From positions 19,785 through 83,784 of the forward strand of contig JAHLLB010000019.1 of assembly GCA_020444425.1 (NCBI GenBank): a DNA stretch of 64,000 nt, written 5' to 3'. The translations under genes were made by a program, and so were the position numbers. Positions 27,640-36,241 of this stretch are shown piece by piece. How positions within the stretch are numbered: the stretch's first letter is position 1; each line of letters begins with the position of its first letter. The notes under the pieces were generated by a model, which saw only the letters and a list, made by a program, of their open reading frames with translations, did no database searches and was not told the DNA's origin. This DNA comes from a bacterium. GTDB lineage: Bacteria > Electryoneota > Electryoneia > Electryoneales > Electryoneaceae.

Positions 27640-28959
27640 ATGTCCTTGCGATGGTTCTTGGTGATGGTAACGCTGCTGGTTGCCGGAGCAGCAACCGCCC
27701 AAATGACAGGCACCGTGGCTGGTACGGTTACCGATCTTGACGGCCAACCGCTTGAAAACGCTTATGTGACTCTTCATGATGGCGAACACCACGGTGGCGG
27801 AGGTCATCATGGTGGCGGTGGAATGATGGGTGATTACGAAACCTGGACCGGTGCCGATGGCACATTCTCCATTACGGAGGTCGAAACCGGCGACTATCTG
27901 GCTCGTGCCATGCTTTCAGGATTCGGGATGGACGAAATCGAGATCACAGTCGAGGCAAACCAGACGGTGACCGTGGATTTCGTGCTTGAGACCGGTGGTC
28001 ACCAAGGCGGCCACGGCATGCATGAGTGGGAGGAAGTCGATCTAGCCGGGTGGACAATTGTCGTGGAAGACGACTGGCATGACTTCTACTATCTCGACGA
28101 AGAGAACGACGGAGAAGCTGAGTATCACCTCGGATTCGGCCCCCCGGGATATGAACCTCCCGGTGACATTGAACTGCCACAGGACGGTGACGAAATCACG
28201 ATCACCGGCGGCCTGATGATGATGGGCGGCTGGGGCAACGACCTGCCGATGGTGATGGTCTTCACCTTGAACGGTGAGACGTGGTTTGAACCCGATTCCA
28301 TGGGTGGTCAGCACAACGGTCATGGTGGCGAGTGGCACCAGGATCATGATAACTGCATGTTTGAACAGCCGACCTTCCAGGGTGCGGAAGGCTGGGTGCT
28401 CGTTGACGACGACGCGGACGGCCACAACCGTTTCTGGCTCGACGTGGATGACGATCAGCAGGCTGATCTGCGTCTTTCATACGGACTCATGGAATACTCA
28501 CCTGGTAACGAAGCACACCGCCCCACTCAAGGCGACTGGGTTGAACTGAGCGGGGGTTGGATCGAAGGTTGCCCTGAGCATCCAACACTCGTTGTTTACG
28601 AGCAGAACGGTTTGTTCTGGCGTGAACCCGGTGACACCACCGGCCTCCAGGCCACCGGCCTTAGTGTGGGCGAACCGGGAGATGGCGCGGTCCCTGTTGA
28701 CCATCTCATGGTAACCGCCTATCCGAACCCGTTCAATCCGAAAACAACGTTGCAGGTCTCACTTCCGGAGCAGGCGAATCTTACGGTGTCTGTCTTCGAC
28801 GTATTGGGCCGTCAAATGCAGTCGTTTGACCGGGGTCTTGTAAACGCAGGCGTGCATCAGTTTACCGTGGATGCATCCGGCTGGTCCTCCGGTATTTACT
28901 TTGTGCGGATTCAAGCCGGAAGCGCGCAGCAGATAACCAAGATTCAGCTGATGAAATAA
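27640..28959 (+). CDS. Secreted His/Gly-rich protein with carboxypeptidase-regulatory-like domain and type IX sorting domain
   Basis: 439 residues. Signal peptide (WFLVMVTLLVAGAATAQ) followed by a carboxypeptidase-regulatory-like Ig domain (GTVAGTVTDLDGQPLENAYVTL) into which a histidine/glycine stretch is inserted (HHGGGGHHGGGG), more His/Met-rich and acidic segments, and a C-terminal YPNPFN sorting domain (AYPNPFNPKTTLQVSLPE ... GIYFVRI). The sorting domain indicates export and surface anchoring by type IX secretion. Its position between metal ATPase and efflux genes, and its own sigma-54 promoter, suggest extracellular metal binding (inference). ATG 27640 follows AAGGAGA. Confidence 0.8.
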   Translation: MSLRWFLVMVTLLVAGAATAQMTGTVAGTVTDLDGQPLENAYVTLHDGEHHGGGGHHGGGGMMGDYETWTGADGTFSITEVETGDYLARAMLSGFGMDEIEITVEANQTVTVDFVLETGGHQGGHGMHEWEEVDLAGWTIVVEDDWHDFYYLDEENDGEAEYHLGFGPPGYEPPGDIELPQDGDEITITGGLMMMGGWGNDLPMVMVFTLNGETWFEPDSMGGQHNGHGGEWHQDHDNCMFEQPTFQGAEGWVLVDDDADGHNRFWLDVDDDQQADLRLSYGLMEYSPGNEAHRPTQGDWVELSGGWIEGCPEHPTLVVYEQNGLFWREPGDTTGLQATGLSVGEPGDGAVPVDHLMVTAYPNPFNPKTTLQVSLPEQANLTVSVFDVLGRQMQSFDRGLVNAGVHQFTVDASGWSSGIYFVRIQAGSAQQITKIQLMK

Positions 28960-29013
28960 CCCCTTGGGATCGCTGACACTTCGATCTCATGCGTGGTGAT
29001 TCCTTTCTTAACC

Positions 29014-29046
29014 GGCCGGTGCTATAGCGTAGCACCGGCCGTTTTC
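29014..29046 (+). terminator. Strong rho-independent terminator
   Basis: A perfect 11-bp GC-rich stem (29014-29024 with 29030-29040), 5-base loop, then GTTTTCT. It lies 55 bases after the His-rich protein and separates it from the efflux operon. Confidence 0.92.
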
Positions 29047-29194
29047 TCGTCTTTCAATCTCAACCAGCCGAATTCTATCGTCCCGGTCTCCTCACTTTCA
29101 CTTCGTACGCTGACCACCTCACCCGGCAGATCGAATTCTGTCATGTCAACCGTTTCACTCGTTTGACAACGGGTTGAACTACGGCCAGGATAGA

Positions 29195-29223
29195 CTTTCA
29201 AGGGATTTCGTTTCACTTGAAAG
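29195..29223 (+). promoter_or_regulatory. Candidate enhancer palindrome upstream of the efflux operon
   Basis: CTTTCAAG (29195-29202) and its exact complement CTTGAAAG (29216-29223) form an interrupted palindrome centred about 114 bases upstream of the predicted sigma-54 transcription start. A second pair, TGTCAA/TTGACA, lies at 29144-29168. This distance and arrangement suit binding of an NtrC-type activator such as the one at 38026. Confidence 0.5.
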
Positions 29224-29296
29224 AAAGGTTCAATTCTACGAAAGTGCCGGGCCACAATTTTGATCTATGATTATGTTAAACAGTAGGTTGCGTTAA

Positions 29297-29312
29297 TGGC
29301 ATGCGGGTTGCA
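29297..29312 (+). promoter_or_regulatory. Sigma-54 promoter of the metal efflux operon
   Basis: TGGCATGCGGGTTGCA matches TGGCACG-N4-TTGCA except for one base. Predicted transcription start about 29323, 39 bases before the outer-membrane channel gene. The site overlaps an in-frame ATG at 29296, which argues that the real start codon is further down. Confidence 0.78.
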
Positions 29313-29361
29313 ATCAGAAGAATTAAACAGCAACGCGAACCCAAGTGCCGGTACATCGCAC

Positions 29362-30711
29362 ATGATGAGCAGACAGTTTCCATTTCGCCAGATCCGGATG
29401 ACATTCCTGGTCCTCGTGACAGGGTGGCTGGGAATGCATACCGCAAACGCACAACCCACGCCCGATCTGACGGACGTCGTCCCTTCTGACCCCGTTCTGC
29501 AAAGGTTGCAGGACGAAGTGTCCGCAAACAACCCGTCCCTGTCGAGCATGCGGGAACAACTGGCCGCGTCCCGTGCGCGCGAATCGCAGGCGGGTGCGTG
29601 GATGGATCCCAAATTGGGAATCGGCGCGATGAACCTGCCTGCAAACAGCCCGCTGGATTTGAACCAGGAACCGATGACCGGGTTGTGGATCAACGCGTCC
29701 CAGTCCATTCCGCTGACCGGCAAGTATTCGAGCAAACGCATCGTCGCGGAAGCCATGTCCGACGCGACGCACGCGACCGTGGATCAGCGTACCGCCACGG
29801 TGACAGATGCACTGCGCAAGGCGTGGTACGATTGGGCGTATTTGCGCGCGGGAGTCGCGTCGCTGGATTCCACGATTCAGCTCGTGGATGACCTGCTCGT
29901 CGTCGCCCGCACCAAGTACGAGACCGGCAGCGGACTGCAGTCCTCATTGTTGCGTCTGCAGACCGAACGATCCCGTCTCACCAGCCAGCGAGTTGAGCTG
30001 GAGCAGAACGCCCGCAACGCCGGGCGCACGGTAGCCGTATTGCTTGGCCGTACCCCCGACGCGGCTCCGTCCGCACCCGCTGGCCTTCCCGTCTCGTTCA
30101 GCACAATTGATCCGGCAGCGATGCAGCAGGGTGCGGAACGTTCCCCGGCGATCCAGGCGGCGGAGCAGGCCGTTCGGGCGAACGACGCCAGGGTCAACCT
30201 GGCACGTCAGCTGTGGACGCCTGAGTTGATGCTCGGCGTCGGTTACGGCTACCGGCAGGACGCGGACAACGGCATGGACCGTGCGGACTTCATCACCGTG
30301 ACCGCAGGCATTACGCTGCCCGTGTTCGGTGGCAGCAAGCAGGGCCGGGCGGTGGAAGAAGCGGTTGCCGAAAAACGATCGGCGGAATACCGCCTGCGTG
30401 AGACTCAGCTCTATGTCAGCCGGCAGATCGAGTCGCTCGTTGACGAGGACAACCGTCACGCCGAACAGATCCAGCTCTACGACCAAGGCATCCTGCCGCA
30501 GGCGTCCTCGACGCTTGCCAGTACGTTGTCAGACTATTCCGTAGGGCGAGTCGGGGTAGAAGCGCTGGTCGCGGCGGAACGTGAATTGTTGAATGCTCGC
30601 CTGCAACGCCTGATGCACCTGCGCGACCGCGCGAAGGTGCGCTCATCGCTTGCGGCTTTGGTATACAGAACGGATGTCGAACAAACCACGACTCAGAGTG
30701 AGGAAAAGTAA
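29362..30711 (+). CDS. cusC: Outer-membrane efflux channel, TolC/CusC-like
   Basis: 449-residue outer-membrane factor with a signal peptide (TFLVLVTGWLGMHTANA) and two long TolC-like helical repeats (VLQRLQDEVSANNPSLSSMREQLAASRAR; later AIQAAEQAVRANDARVNLARQLWTPELMLGVGYGYR). It forms the outer-membrane duct for the CusBA pump encoded next. ATG 29362 was chosen because the upstream start at 29296 falls in the sigma-54 promoter. It ends 1 base before the adaptor gene. The symbol is by operon context and could equally be CzcC-like. Confidence 0.82.
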   Translation: MMSRQFPFRQIRMTFLVLVTGWLGMHTANAQPTPDLTDVVPSDPVLQRLQDEVSANNPSLSSMREQLAASRARESQAGAWMDPKLGIGAMNLPANSPLDLNQEPMTGLWINASQSIPLTGKYSSKRIVAEAMSDATHATVDQRTATVTDALRKAWYDWAYLRAGVASLDSTIQLVDDLLVVARTKYETGSGLQSSLLRLQTERSRLTSQRVELEQNARNAGRTVAVLLGRTPDAAPSAPAGLPVSFSTIDPAAMQQGAERSPAIQAAEQAVRANDARVNLARQLWTPELMLGVGYGYRQDADNGMDRADFITVTAGITLPVFGGSKQGRAVEEAVAEKRSAEYRLRETQLYVSRQIESLVDEDNRHAEQIQLYDQGILPQASSTLASTLSDYSVGRVGVEALVAAERELLNARLQRLMHLRDRAKVRSSLAALVYRTDVEQTTTQSEEK

Positions 30712-30712
30712 G

Positions 30713-32668
30713 ATGAAACAGCGCACAACACTTGTTATCAGCGGCGCGCTCGTCGTTTTCTCCCTGATTGCCGGCTTGGCGATCATGGGCCTGCAACCCG
30801 AGCCCGCACGTGCAGCTGAGGAGAAGGATGCCGACGCATCGCTGTATGTCTGCTCGATGCACCCGTGGGAAGCGTCCCACGATGCGGACGAATCCTGCAC
30901 CATCTGCGGCATGGGGCTGAGCCAGGTCGAAGGCTACAAGGCTGGCGATCCGATGCCGGAGGAGGACGACCTCTACGTCGATCCGAACAGTCCGATGAAG
31001 GTGTCGTTGACACAGCACGACGGCTGGATTCCGATCAAGGAATCCCCCTTCTATCAGCCGAAGAAGATGGACGACGGGGCGATGGACCACTCGGGCCATG
31101 ACCATGGTGCGATGAACCACGAAATGCCGATGCATGAGAACGTCTACGTCTGCTCGATGCATCCGTGGGAAACCGCGTTTGTCGCTGGTTCGAAGTGCGA
31201 CCTCTGCGGCATGGGATTGAGCCAGGTCAAAGGCTACAGCAAGGGCGATCCGGTACCTGGTGAGGACGAGCTGTTCGTCGATCCGGACAACCCGATGAAG
31301 GTGTCGGTGACGCAGCACGACGGCTGGATTCCGATCACCAAATCCCCGTACTACCAGCCAAAGTCTACGGACGATTCGCAACACGAAGGTCATGGCGGCC
31401 AAGGTCATGATTCCGATTCTGACATGGATCACTCGATGCAGACCAGATCGACCCAGGAGTCCACCGCTTCGGCGGACTCCGGAACGCTCTGGACCTGCGG
31501 CATGCACCCGGAAGTGATCCAGGATGAACCCGGAATCTGCCCGATCTGCCAGATGGACCTGACGCCGCTCAAGCAGAGCACCGCGTCCGGCGGTGGAGCA
31601 ACGGTCTCGATTGACCCGGTCACGTTGCAGAATATCGGCGTGGTGACAGTCCCGGCCGAACGGACCGATTTGTACCGCAGCATTCGCAGCAACGGAACCG
31701 TGACGGTTGCCGAAGAAAACGAGGTTCGTGTCAATGCACGAGTGAGCGGCTGGATCGAACGCCTGTATGTCGATCGGACCGGCGATCCGGTGCGCAAGGG
31801 ACAGACCCTGCTTGAGATCTACAGCCCGGAGTTGGTTGCAGCGCAGGAGGAGTATATCCTCGCGCTGAAGAACGGGGAGGCGTTGGCCGGCAGCTCAATA
31901 CAGCATGTCAGCCAGGGTGGGCAGGATCTGGTTGACGCGGCGAAACGACGGCTGCAACTGTGGAACATCGCCGACAGCGAAATCGAGCGACTCGAGCGGA
32001 CCCGTGAAGTGCAACGCACGCTCCCATTTAACGCCCCGGCGAGCGGAATTGTGTTGAGCAAGAATGTTGTCGAAGGTGCGTCGGTAAAGGCGGGCATGGA
32101 CCTGTTCACCATCGCGAATCTCGATGAAATCTGGGTGACCGCGCAGCTCTACGAATACGAATTGCCGTGGGTGAGGGAAGGTGATCCGGTTACGGTGTCC
32201 AGCTCGTACGATCCGGGGCTGGAGCTTTCTGGACGCGTGGACTACATCTACCCGACGCTGAATGCTCAATCCCGCACCGCTGAAGCACGGATCGTGCTGG
32301 ACAACCCCGGCCTGAAGTTGAAGCCCGACATGTATGTGGACGTCAGGATGCAATCGAGCCCGGTGACGGATGTCGTCGCCGTGCCGAAATCGGCCGTGAT
32401 CCGCAGTGGTGAACGAGACATTGTTTTCGTCAAGGTCGGCGACGGGCAGTTCGAACCGCGTCAGGTGCATCTCGGGCTGGAAACGGATTCCCAATACGAA
32501 ATCACCCACAACTTGGACGCCGGCGAACAGGTCGTGACCAGTGCCCAGTTCCTGCTCGACAGCGAAGCGACGCTGCAGGAAGCCATTCAACGCAGGATCG
32601 CCCAGCGACGGGCGATGGGTCAGGATGCCACCGCCGACGCCGGGGCCATGAGTGGGCATCAACACTGA
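30713..32668 (+). CDS. cusB: RND metal-efflux periplasmic adaptor CusB-like with three heavy-metal-binding repeats
   Basis: Membrane-fusion protein of 651 residues, longer than the usual 400 or so. After an N-terminal helix come three heavy-metal-binding repeats: YVCSMHPWE...CTICGMGL, YVCSMHPWE...CDLCGMGL, and WTCGMHPE...CPICQMDL. The first two are near copies of each other, each followed by a similar acidic and QHDGWIPI block; a His/Asp/Met-rich linker (MDHSGHDHGAMNHEMPMHE) lies between. Then follow the barrel-sandwich, helical hairpin and beta-barrel domains of CusB. It should deliver Cu/Ag to the channel formed with CusA and CusC. Confidence 0.88.
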   Translation: MKQRTTLVISGALVVFSLIAGLAIMGLQPEPARAAEEKDADASLYVCSMHPWEASHDADESCTICGMGLSQVEGYKAGDPMPEEDDLYVDPNSPMKVSLTQHDGWIPIKESPFYQPKKMDDGAMDHSGHDHGAMNHEMPMHENVYVCSMHPWETAFVAGSKCDLCGMGLSQVKGYSKGDPVPGEDELFVDPDNPMKVSVTQHDGWIPITKSPYYQPKSTDDSQHEGHGGQGHDSDSDMDHSMQTRSTQESTASADSGTLWTCGMHPEVIQDEPGICPICQMDLTPLKQSTASGGGATVSIDPVTLQNIGVVTVPAERTDLYRSIRSNGTVTVAEENEVRVNARVSGWIERLYVDRTGDPVRKGQTLLEIYSPELVAAQEEYILALKNGEALAGSSIQHVSQGGQDLVDAAKRRLQLWNIADSEIERLERTREVQRTLPFNAPASGIVLSKNVVEGASVKAGMDLFTIANLDEIWVTAQLYEYELPWVREGDPVTVSSSYDPGLELSGRVDYIYPTLNAQSRTAEARIVLDNPGLKLKPDMYVDVRMQSSPVTDVVAVPKSAVIRSGERDIVFVKVGDGQFEPRQVHLGLETDSQYEITHNLDAGEQVVTSAQFLLDSEATLQEAIQRRIAQRRAMGQDATADAGAMSGHQH

Positions 32669-32750
32669 GCACATGCACCCGCGCGACCGGGGATACTTTG
32701 TCACCACAGTGTCCTCGACGTAGCCAAAGCAGAGTAGGGACACGCTGAGT

Positions 32751-32790
32751 TCTACCGGTGACAGTTGCAGCAGTAAATGTCTCCGGTAGA
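32751..32790 (+). repeat. Inverted repeat between cusB and cusA
   Basis: Arms at 32751-32763 and 32778-32790 pair over 13 bases with one mismatch (cores CTACCGG/CCGGTAG), with a 14-base loop. No T tract follows, so it is not a simple terminator; an mRNA processing or attenuation hairpin that sets the cusB/cusA ratio is possible. Confidence 0.55.
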
Positions 32791-32829
32791 GGGCCGAGGA
32801 ACGAGAGACGAAGGACGAGAGACGTCCCC

Positions 32830-35800
32830 ATGAACCCCATTGAACGCATCATCGAAGGCAGCATCAAGCACCGCCTGCTGGTCATTCTGATCACGGTCGC
32901 CGTGATCGCGGCCGGAATCTGGGCGATGCTGACCCTGCCTGTGGACGCAATTCCCGACCTGTCTGATGTACAGGTGATCGTGATGGCCGATTACCCGGGT
33001 CAGAGCCCGCAGGTTGTCGAGGATCAGGTCATCTATCCGCTCACCACCGCGCTGCTGAGTGTGCCGTATGTCAAGGACGTCCGTGGATACTCGTTTTTCA
33101 ACTTCGGGATGGTCTACCTGTTGTTCGAGGATGGGACTGATCTGTACTGGGCCCGTTCCCGTGTGCTCGAATACCTGAACCAGGCGGCTGACCGCCTGCC
33201 CGAGGGAGTGTCGCCACGTCTCGGTCCCGATGCCACTGGCCTCGGCTGGGTGTATCAGTACGCGTTGAAGTCCGACAATCATTCCCTCGCAGAACTGCGC
33301 AGTCTTCAGGATTGGTACCTGCGGTACGAGCTGCAGACCGTTCCTGGTGTTGCAGAAGTCGCGAGCATCGGTGGGTTTGTCAAACAGTACCAGGTCGTGG
33401 TCGATCCGGACAAGCTGGCCGCGCTTGGGATCACGATACAGCATGTCAAGATGCAGTTGAAGAAGTCGAATCAGGATGTCGGTGGACGCCTGGTCGAGAT
33501 GTCCGAAACCGAGTATTTCGTGCGTGGGCTCGGTTACCTCAAGGGCGACACCGAACAGGACATTGTCAACCAGATCGAGAAGATCGCGCTCGGCACCAAC
33601 GCGAACGGCCACCCGATCCTGATGAAACAGGTGGCGGATGTGCGTGTCGGGCCGGAACTCCGGCGCGGCATCGCGGAATGGAACGGTGAGGGCGAAGTCG
33701 CCGGCGGTGTGGTTGTGATGCGTTACGGCGAGAATGCACTGGCTACCATTGAACACGTAAAGGAAAAGCTGAAGTCCCTCGAAGCCGGGCTACCTGCCGG
33801 TGTCGAAATAGTCACCGCCTATGACCGCTCCGACCTGATCCACAGAGCCATTGACACGCTCAAGGGCAAACTGACCGAAGAGATGATCGTGGTTGCATTG
33901 ATCACGATTTTGTTCCTGCTGCATGTTCAGAGTGCATTGGTCGCCATTTTTACTCTGCCCGCAGGTGTGCTGATCAGCTTTCTCGTAATGCGGTATATGG
34001 GCATCAATGCCAACATCATGTCGCTCGGCGGGATCGCAATTGCGGTCGGCGTGATGGTGGACGCCGCTGTGGTGATGGTCGAGAACGCCCACAAACACAT
34101 CGAACGCGACAGGGGAAAGAAACCGCACGTCCGCATCATCGCGGACGCAGCGAAAGAAGTCGGGCCAGCGCTGTTCTTCAGCCTGCTGATCATCACCGTC
34201 AGCTTCCTGCCGGTGTTCAGCCTGCAGGCGCAGGAGGGCCGGATGTTCAGCCCGCTCGCGTTCACGAAGACGTTTGCGATGGGTGCGTCCGCAATCCTCG
34301 CGATCACCATCATCCCTGTGCTGATGGTGTTCTTCGTGCGTGGAAAAATTCTACCCGAACACAAAAATCCACTCAGCCGCTTCTTCATCTGGGTGTATCG
34401 TCCGTTTATCAAGGGTGCGCTGAAGTGGCCGTTGCTGGTGATCCTGTTAGCTGTCTTGTTGCTGGGTGTGACGGTCGTCCCGTGGAACAACCTCGGCAGC
34501 GAGTTCATGCCGCCGTTGAATGAAGGTGATCTGCTCTACATGCCAACTACTCCGCCGGGCATCTCGCCGGAAAAAACCCGTGAACTGCTCCAGCAGACCG
34601 ACCGGATTATCGCGTCCTTCCCCGAAGTGCAGCACGTGTTCGGCAAGGCGGGACGTGCGCTGACCGCGACCGATCCGGCACCGCTATCGATGCTGGAGAC
34701 GACGATCATCCTCGAAAAGGATCGAAGCAAGTGGCGTGAAGGTGTGACCATGGACAGCCTGGTCAAGGAACTGGACGCTGCGATCCAGATTCCCGGTCTG
34801 ACCAATGCCTGGACGATGCCGATCAAGACCCGCATCGACATGCTCTCCACCGGAATCAAAACCCCGGTCGGGATCAAGATCATGGGCAGCGATCTGGACA
34901 GCCTCGCTGTTGTTGGCGAACAGGTGGAAGGCGTGGTTGCGGGCATGCCGGGGGTGACATCGGTGTACGCCGAACGTGTCACCGGCGGTCGCTATATCGA
35001 CATTGACATCGACCGTGACCAGATCGCCCGCTATGGACTGACCATCAGTGACGTGCAGCAAGTCATCATGACCGCGCTCGGCGGAATGAATGTCACCTGG
35101 ACCGTCGAGGGGCAGGCGCGTTACCCGGTGAATGTTCGCTATCCCCGGGAGCGCCGTGACTCCATCAGTGAGATCGAGCGGATACGTGTCGCCACTCCCA
35201 CCGGCGCACAAGTGCCATTGGTCCAACTGGCGGAGATCTCCATCCAGGACGGTCCGCCGATGATCAAGACGGAGAACGCGCGCAAGACGGTCTGGGTTTA
35301 CGTTGACACCCGTGAATCGGACATCGGCGGCTTTGTCGCGAACCTGCAGGAGGCGGTGAACGCCGAGGTGACCCTGCCCGCCGGGTATTCGCTGGTGTGG
35401 TCTGGACAATTTGAGTACATGCAACGTGCCGCCGAACGGCTGCGTCTGATTATTCCGCTGACCTTGCTGGTGATCTTCTTCCTGCTCTACGTCCATTTCG
35501 GCAATGTGACGGAAGTGTTGATCGTGATGCTGTCGCTACCGTTCGCGATGATTGGTGGCGTCTGGCTGATGTACATCCTCGGTTTCAACATGTCGGTAGC
35601 GGTGGCAGTGGGGTATATCGCGCTGCTCGGGCTGGCGGCGGAAACCGGTGTCGTGATGCTCGTGTACCTCGACGAAGCGTACAAGCGCTACAAAGCCGAG
35701 GGGCGGATGAAATTCCGTTCCGAGTTGCGGTCGTCGGTGATGGAAGGCGCGGTGGACCGTGTCCGGCCCAAGCTGATGACTGTTGCGACCACGATGATCG

Positions 35801-36000
35801 GGTTGCTGCCGATCATGTTCGGGCACGGGACCGGCTCGGAGGTGATGAAACGCATCGCCGCGCCGATGGTCGGCGGGTTGGTTTCATCCACGGTACTCAC
35901 GCTGCTGATCCTGCCGGCTGTTTACTACCTGGTCAAGCGGCCCACGGTGGAGAAGGATCCGGAATCGGAACAGGAAGACGTGTCATTCGTGACAGAGTAA
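32830..36000 (+). CDS. cusA: Heavy-metal efflux RND transporter CusA-like
   Basis: Inner-membrane proton-driven pump of the HME-RND family, 1056 residues. It shows the family N-terminus (IIEGSIKHRLLVILITV), the PVDAIPDLSDVQVIV motif, two large periplasmic loops, the TM4 segment with charged residues (AVGVMVDAAVVMVENAHKH), and RIDMLSTGIKTPVGIKIMG, which is typical of the monovalent-metal (Cu/Ag) branch. ATG 32830 was taken because upstream sequence is a purine-rich repeat-like stretch; the in-frame GTG 32758 lies within the inverted repeat. Together with the two preceding genes it forms a trans-envelope Cu/Ag exporter. Confidence 0.92.
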   Translation: MNPIERIIEGSIKHRLLVILITVAVIAAGIWAMLTLPVDAIPDLSDVQVIVMADYPGQSPQVVEDQVIYPLTTALLSVPYVKDVRGYSFFNFGMVYLLFEDGTDLYWARSRVLEYLNQAADRLPEGVSPRLGPDATGLGWVYQYALKSDNHSLAELRSLQDWYLRYELQTVPGVAEVASIGGFVKQYQVVVDPDKLAALGITIQHVKMQLKKSNQDVGGRLVEMSETEYFVRGLGYLKGDTEQDIVNQIEKIALGTNANGHPILMKQVADVRVGPELRRGIAEWNGEGEVAGGVVVMRYGENALATIEHVKEKLKSLEAGLPAGVEIVTAYDRSDLIHRAIDTLKGKLTEEMIVVALITILFLLHVQSALVAIFTLPAGVLISFLVMRYMGINANIMSLGGIAIAVGVMVDAAVVMVENAHKHIERDRGKKPHVRIIADAAKEVGPALFFSLLIITVSFLPVFSLQAQEGRMFSPLAFTKTFAMGASAILAITIIPVLMVFFVRGKILPEHKNPLSRFFIWVYRPFIKGALKWPLLVILLAVLLLGVTVVPWNNLGSEFMPPLNEGDLLYMPTTPPGISPEKTRELLQQTDRIIASFPEVQHVFGKAGRALTATDPAPLSMLETTIILEKDRSKWREGVTMDSLVKELDAAIQIPGLTNAWTMPIKTRIDMLSTGIKTPVGIKIMGSDLDSLAVVGEQVEGVVAGMPGVTSVYAERVTGGRYIDIDIDRDQIARYGLTISDVQQVIMTALGGMNVTWTVEGQARYPVNVRYPRERRDSISEIERIRVATPTGAQVPLVQLAEISIQDGPPMIKTENARKTVWVYVDTRESDIGGFVANLQEAVNAEVTLPAGYSLVWSGQFEYMQRAAERLRLIIPLTLLVIFFLLYVHFGNVTEVLIVMLSLPFAMIGGVWLMYILGFNMSVAVAVGYIALLGLAAETGVVMLVYLDEAYKRYKAEGRMKFRSELRSSVMEGAVDRVRPKLMTVATTMIGLLPIMFGHGTGSEVMKRIAAPMVGGLVSSTVLTLLILPAVYYLVKRPTVEKDPESEQEDVSFVTE

Positions 36001-36057
36001 AGACCAGGCATAGTCGCTTGTTTTTCCCGAGACACCTCCCCCTGTGTCTTGGACCTG

Positions 36058-36098
36058 CCCCTGTGACCCGCGCGCTGCGTGGTTCGCAGGGGTTTTCT
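36058..36098 (+). terminator. Rho-independent terminator after cusA
   Basis: CCCCTGTGACC (36058-36068) pairs imperfectly with GGTTCGCAGGGG (36081-36092), followed by TTTTCTTG. It lies about 60 bases after the cusA stop and precedes the sensor kinase gene. Confidence 0.7.
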
Positions 36099-36241
36099 TG
36101 TTCTTGTCCTGCGATGGTGCCAGGGGCAAGTGCAGTGCGTCTTAAATCGGCAAACAGGAAACCGTTCCGTGTTCACGGATACAGCAGCAAACAACACTTG
36201 CCGCCTGTACTTTTCCCGAATCTGCCCCTACTTTCCTCATC

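Noticed and set aside
36125..36138. GG-N10-GC site upstream of the ZraS-like kinase
   Set aside because: Only the invariant dinucleotides and a few other bases fit; in GC-rich DNA such matches arise by chance.
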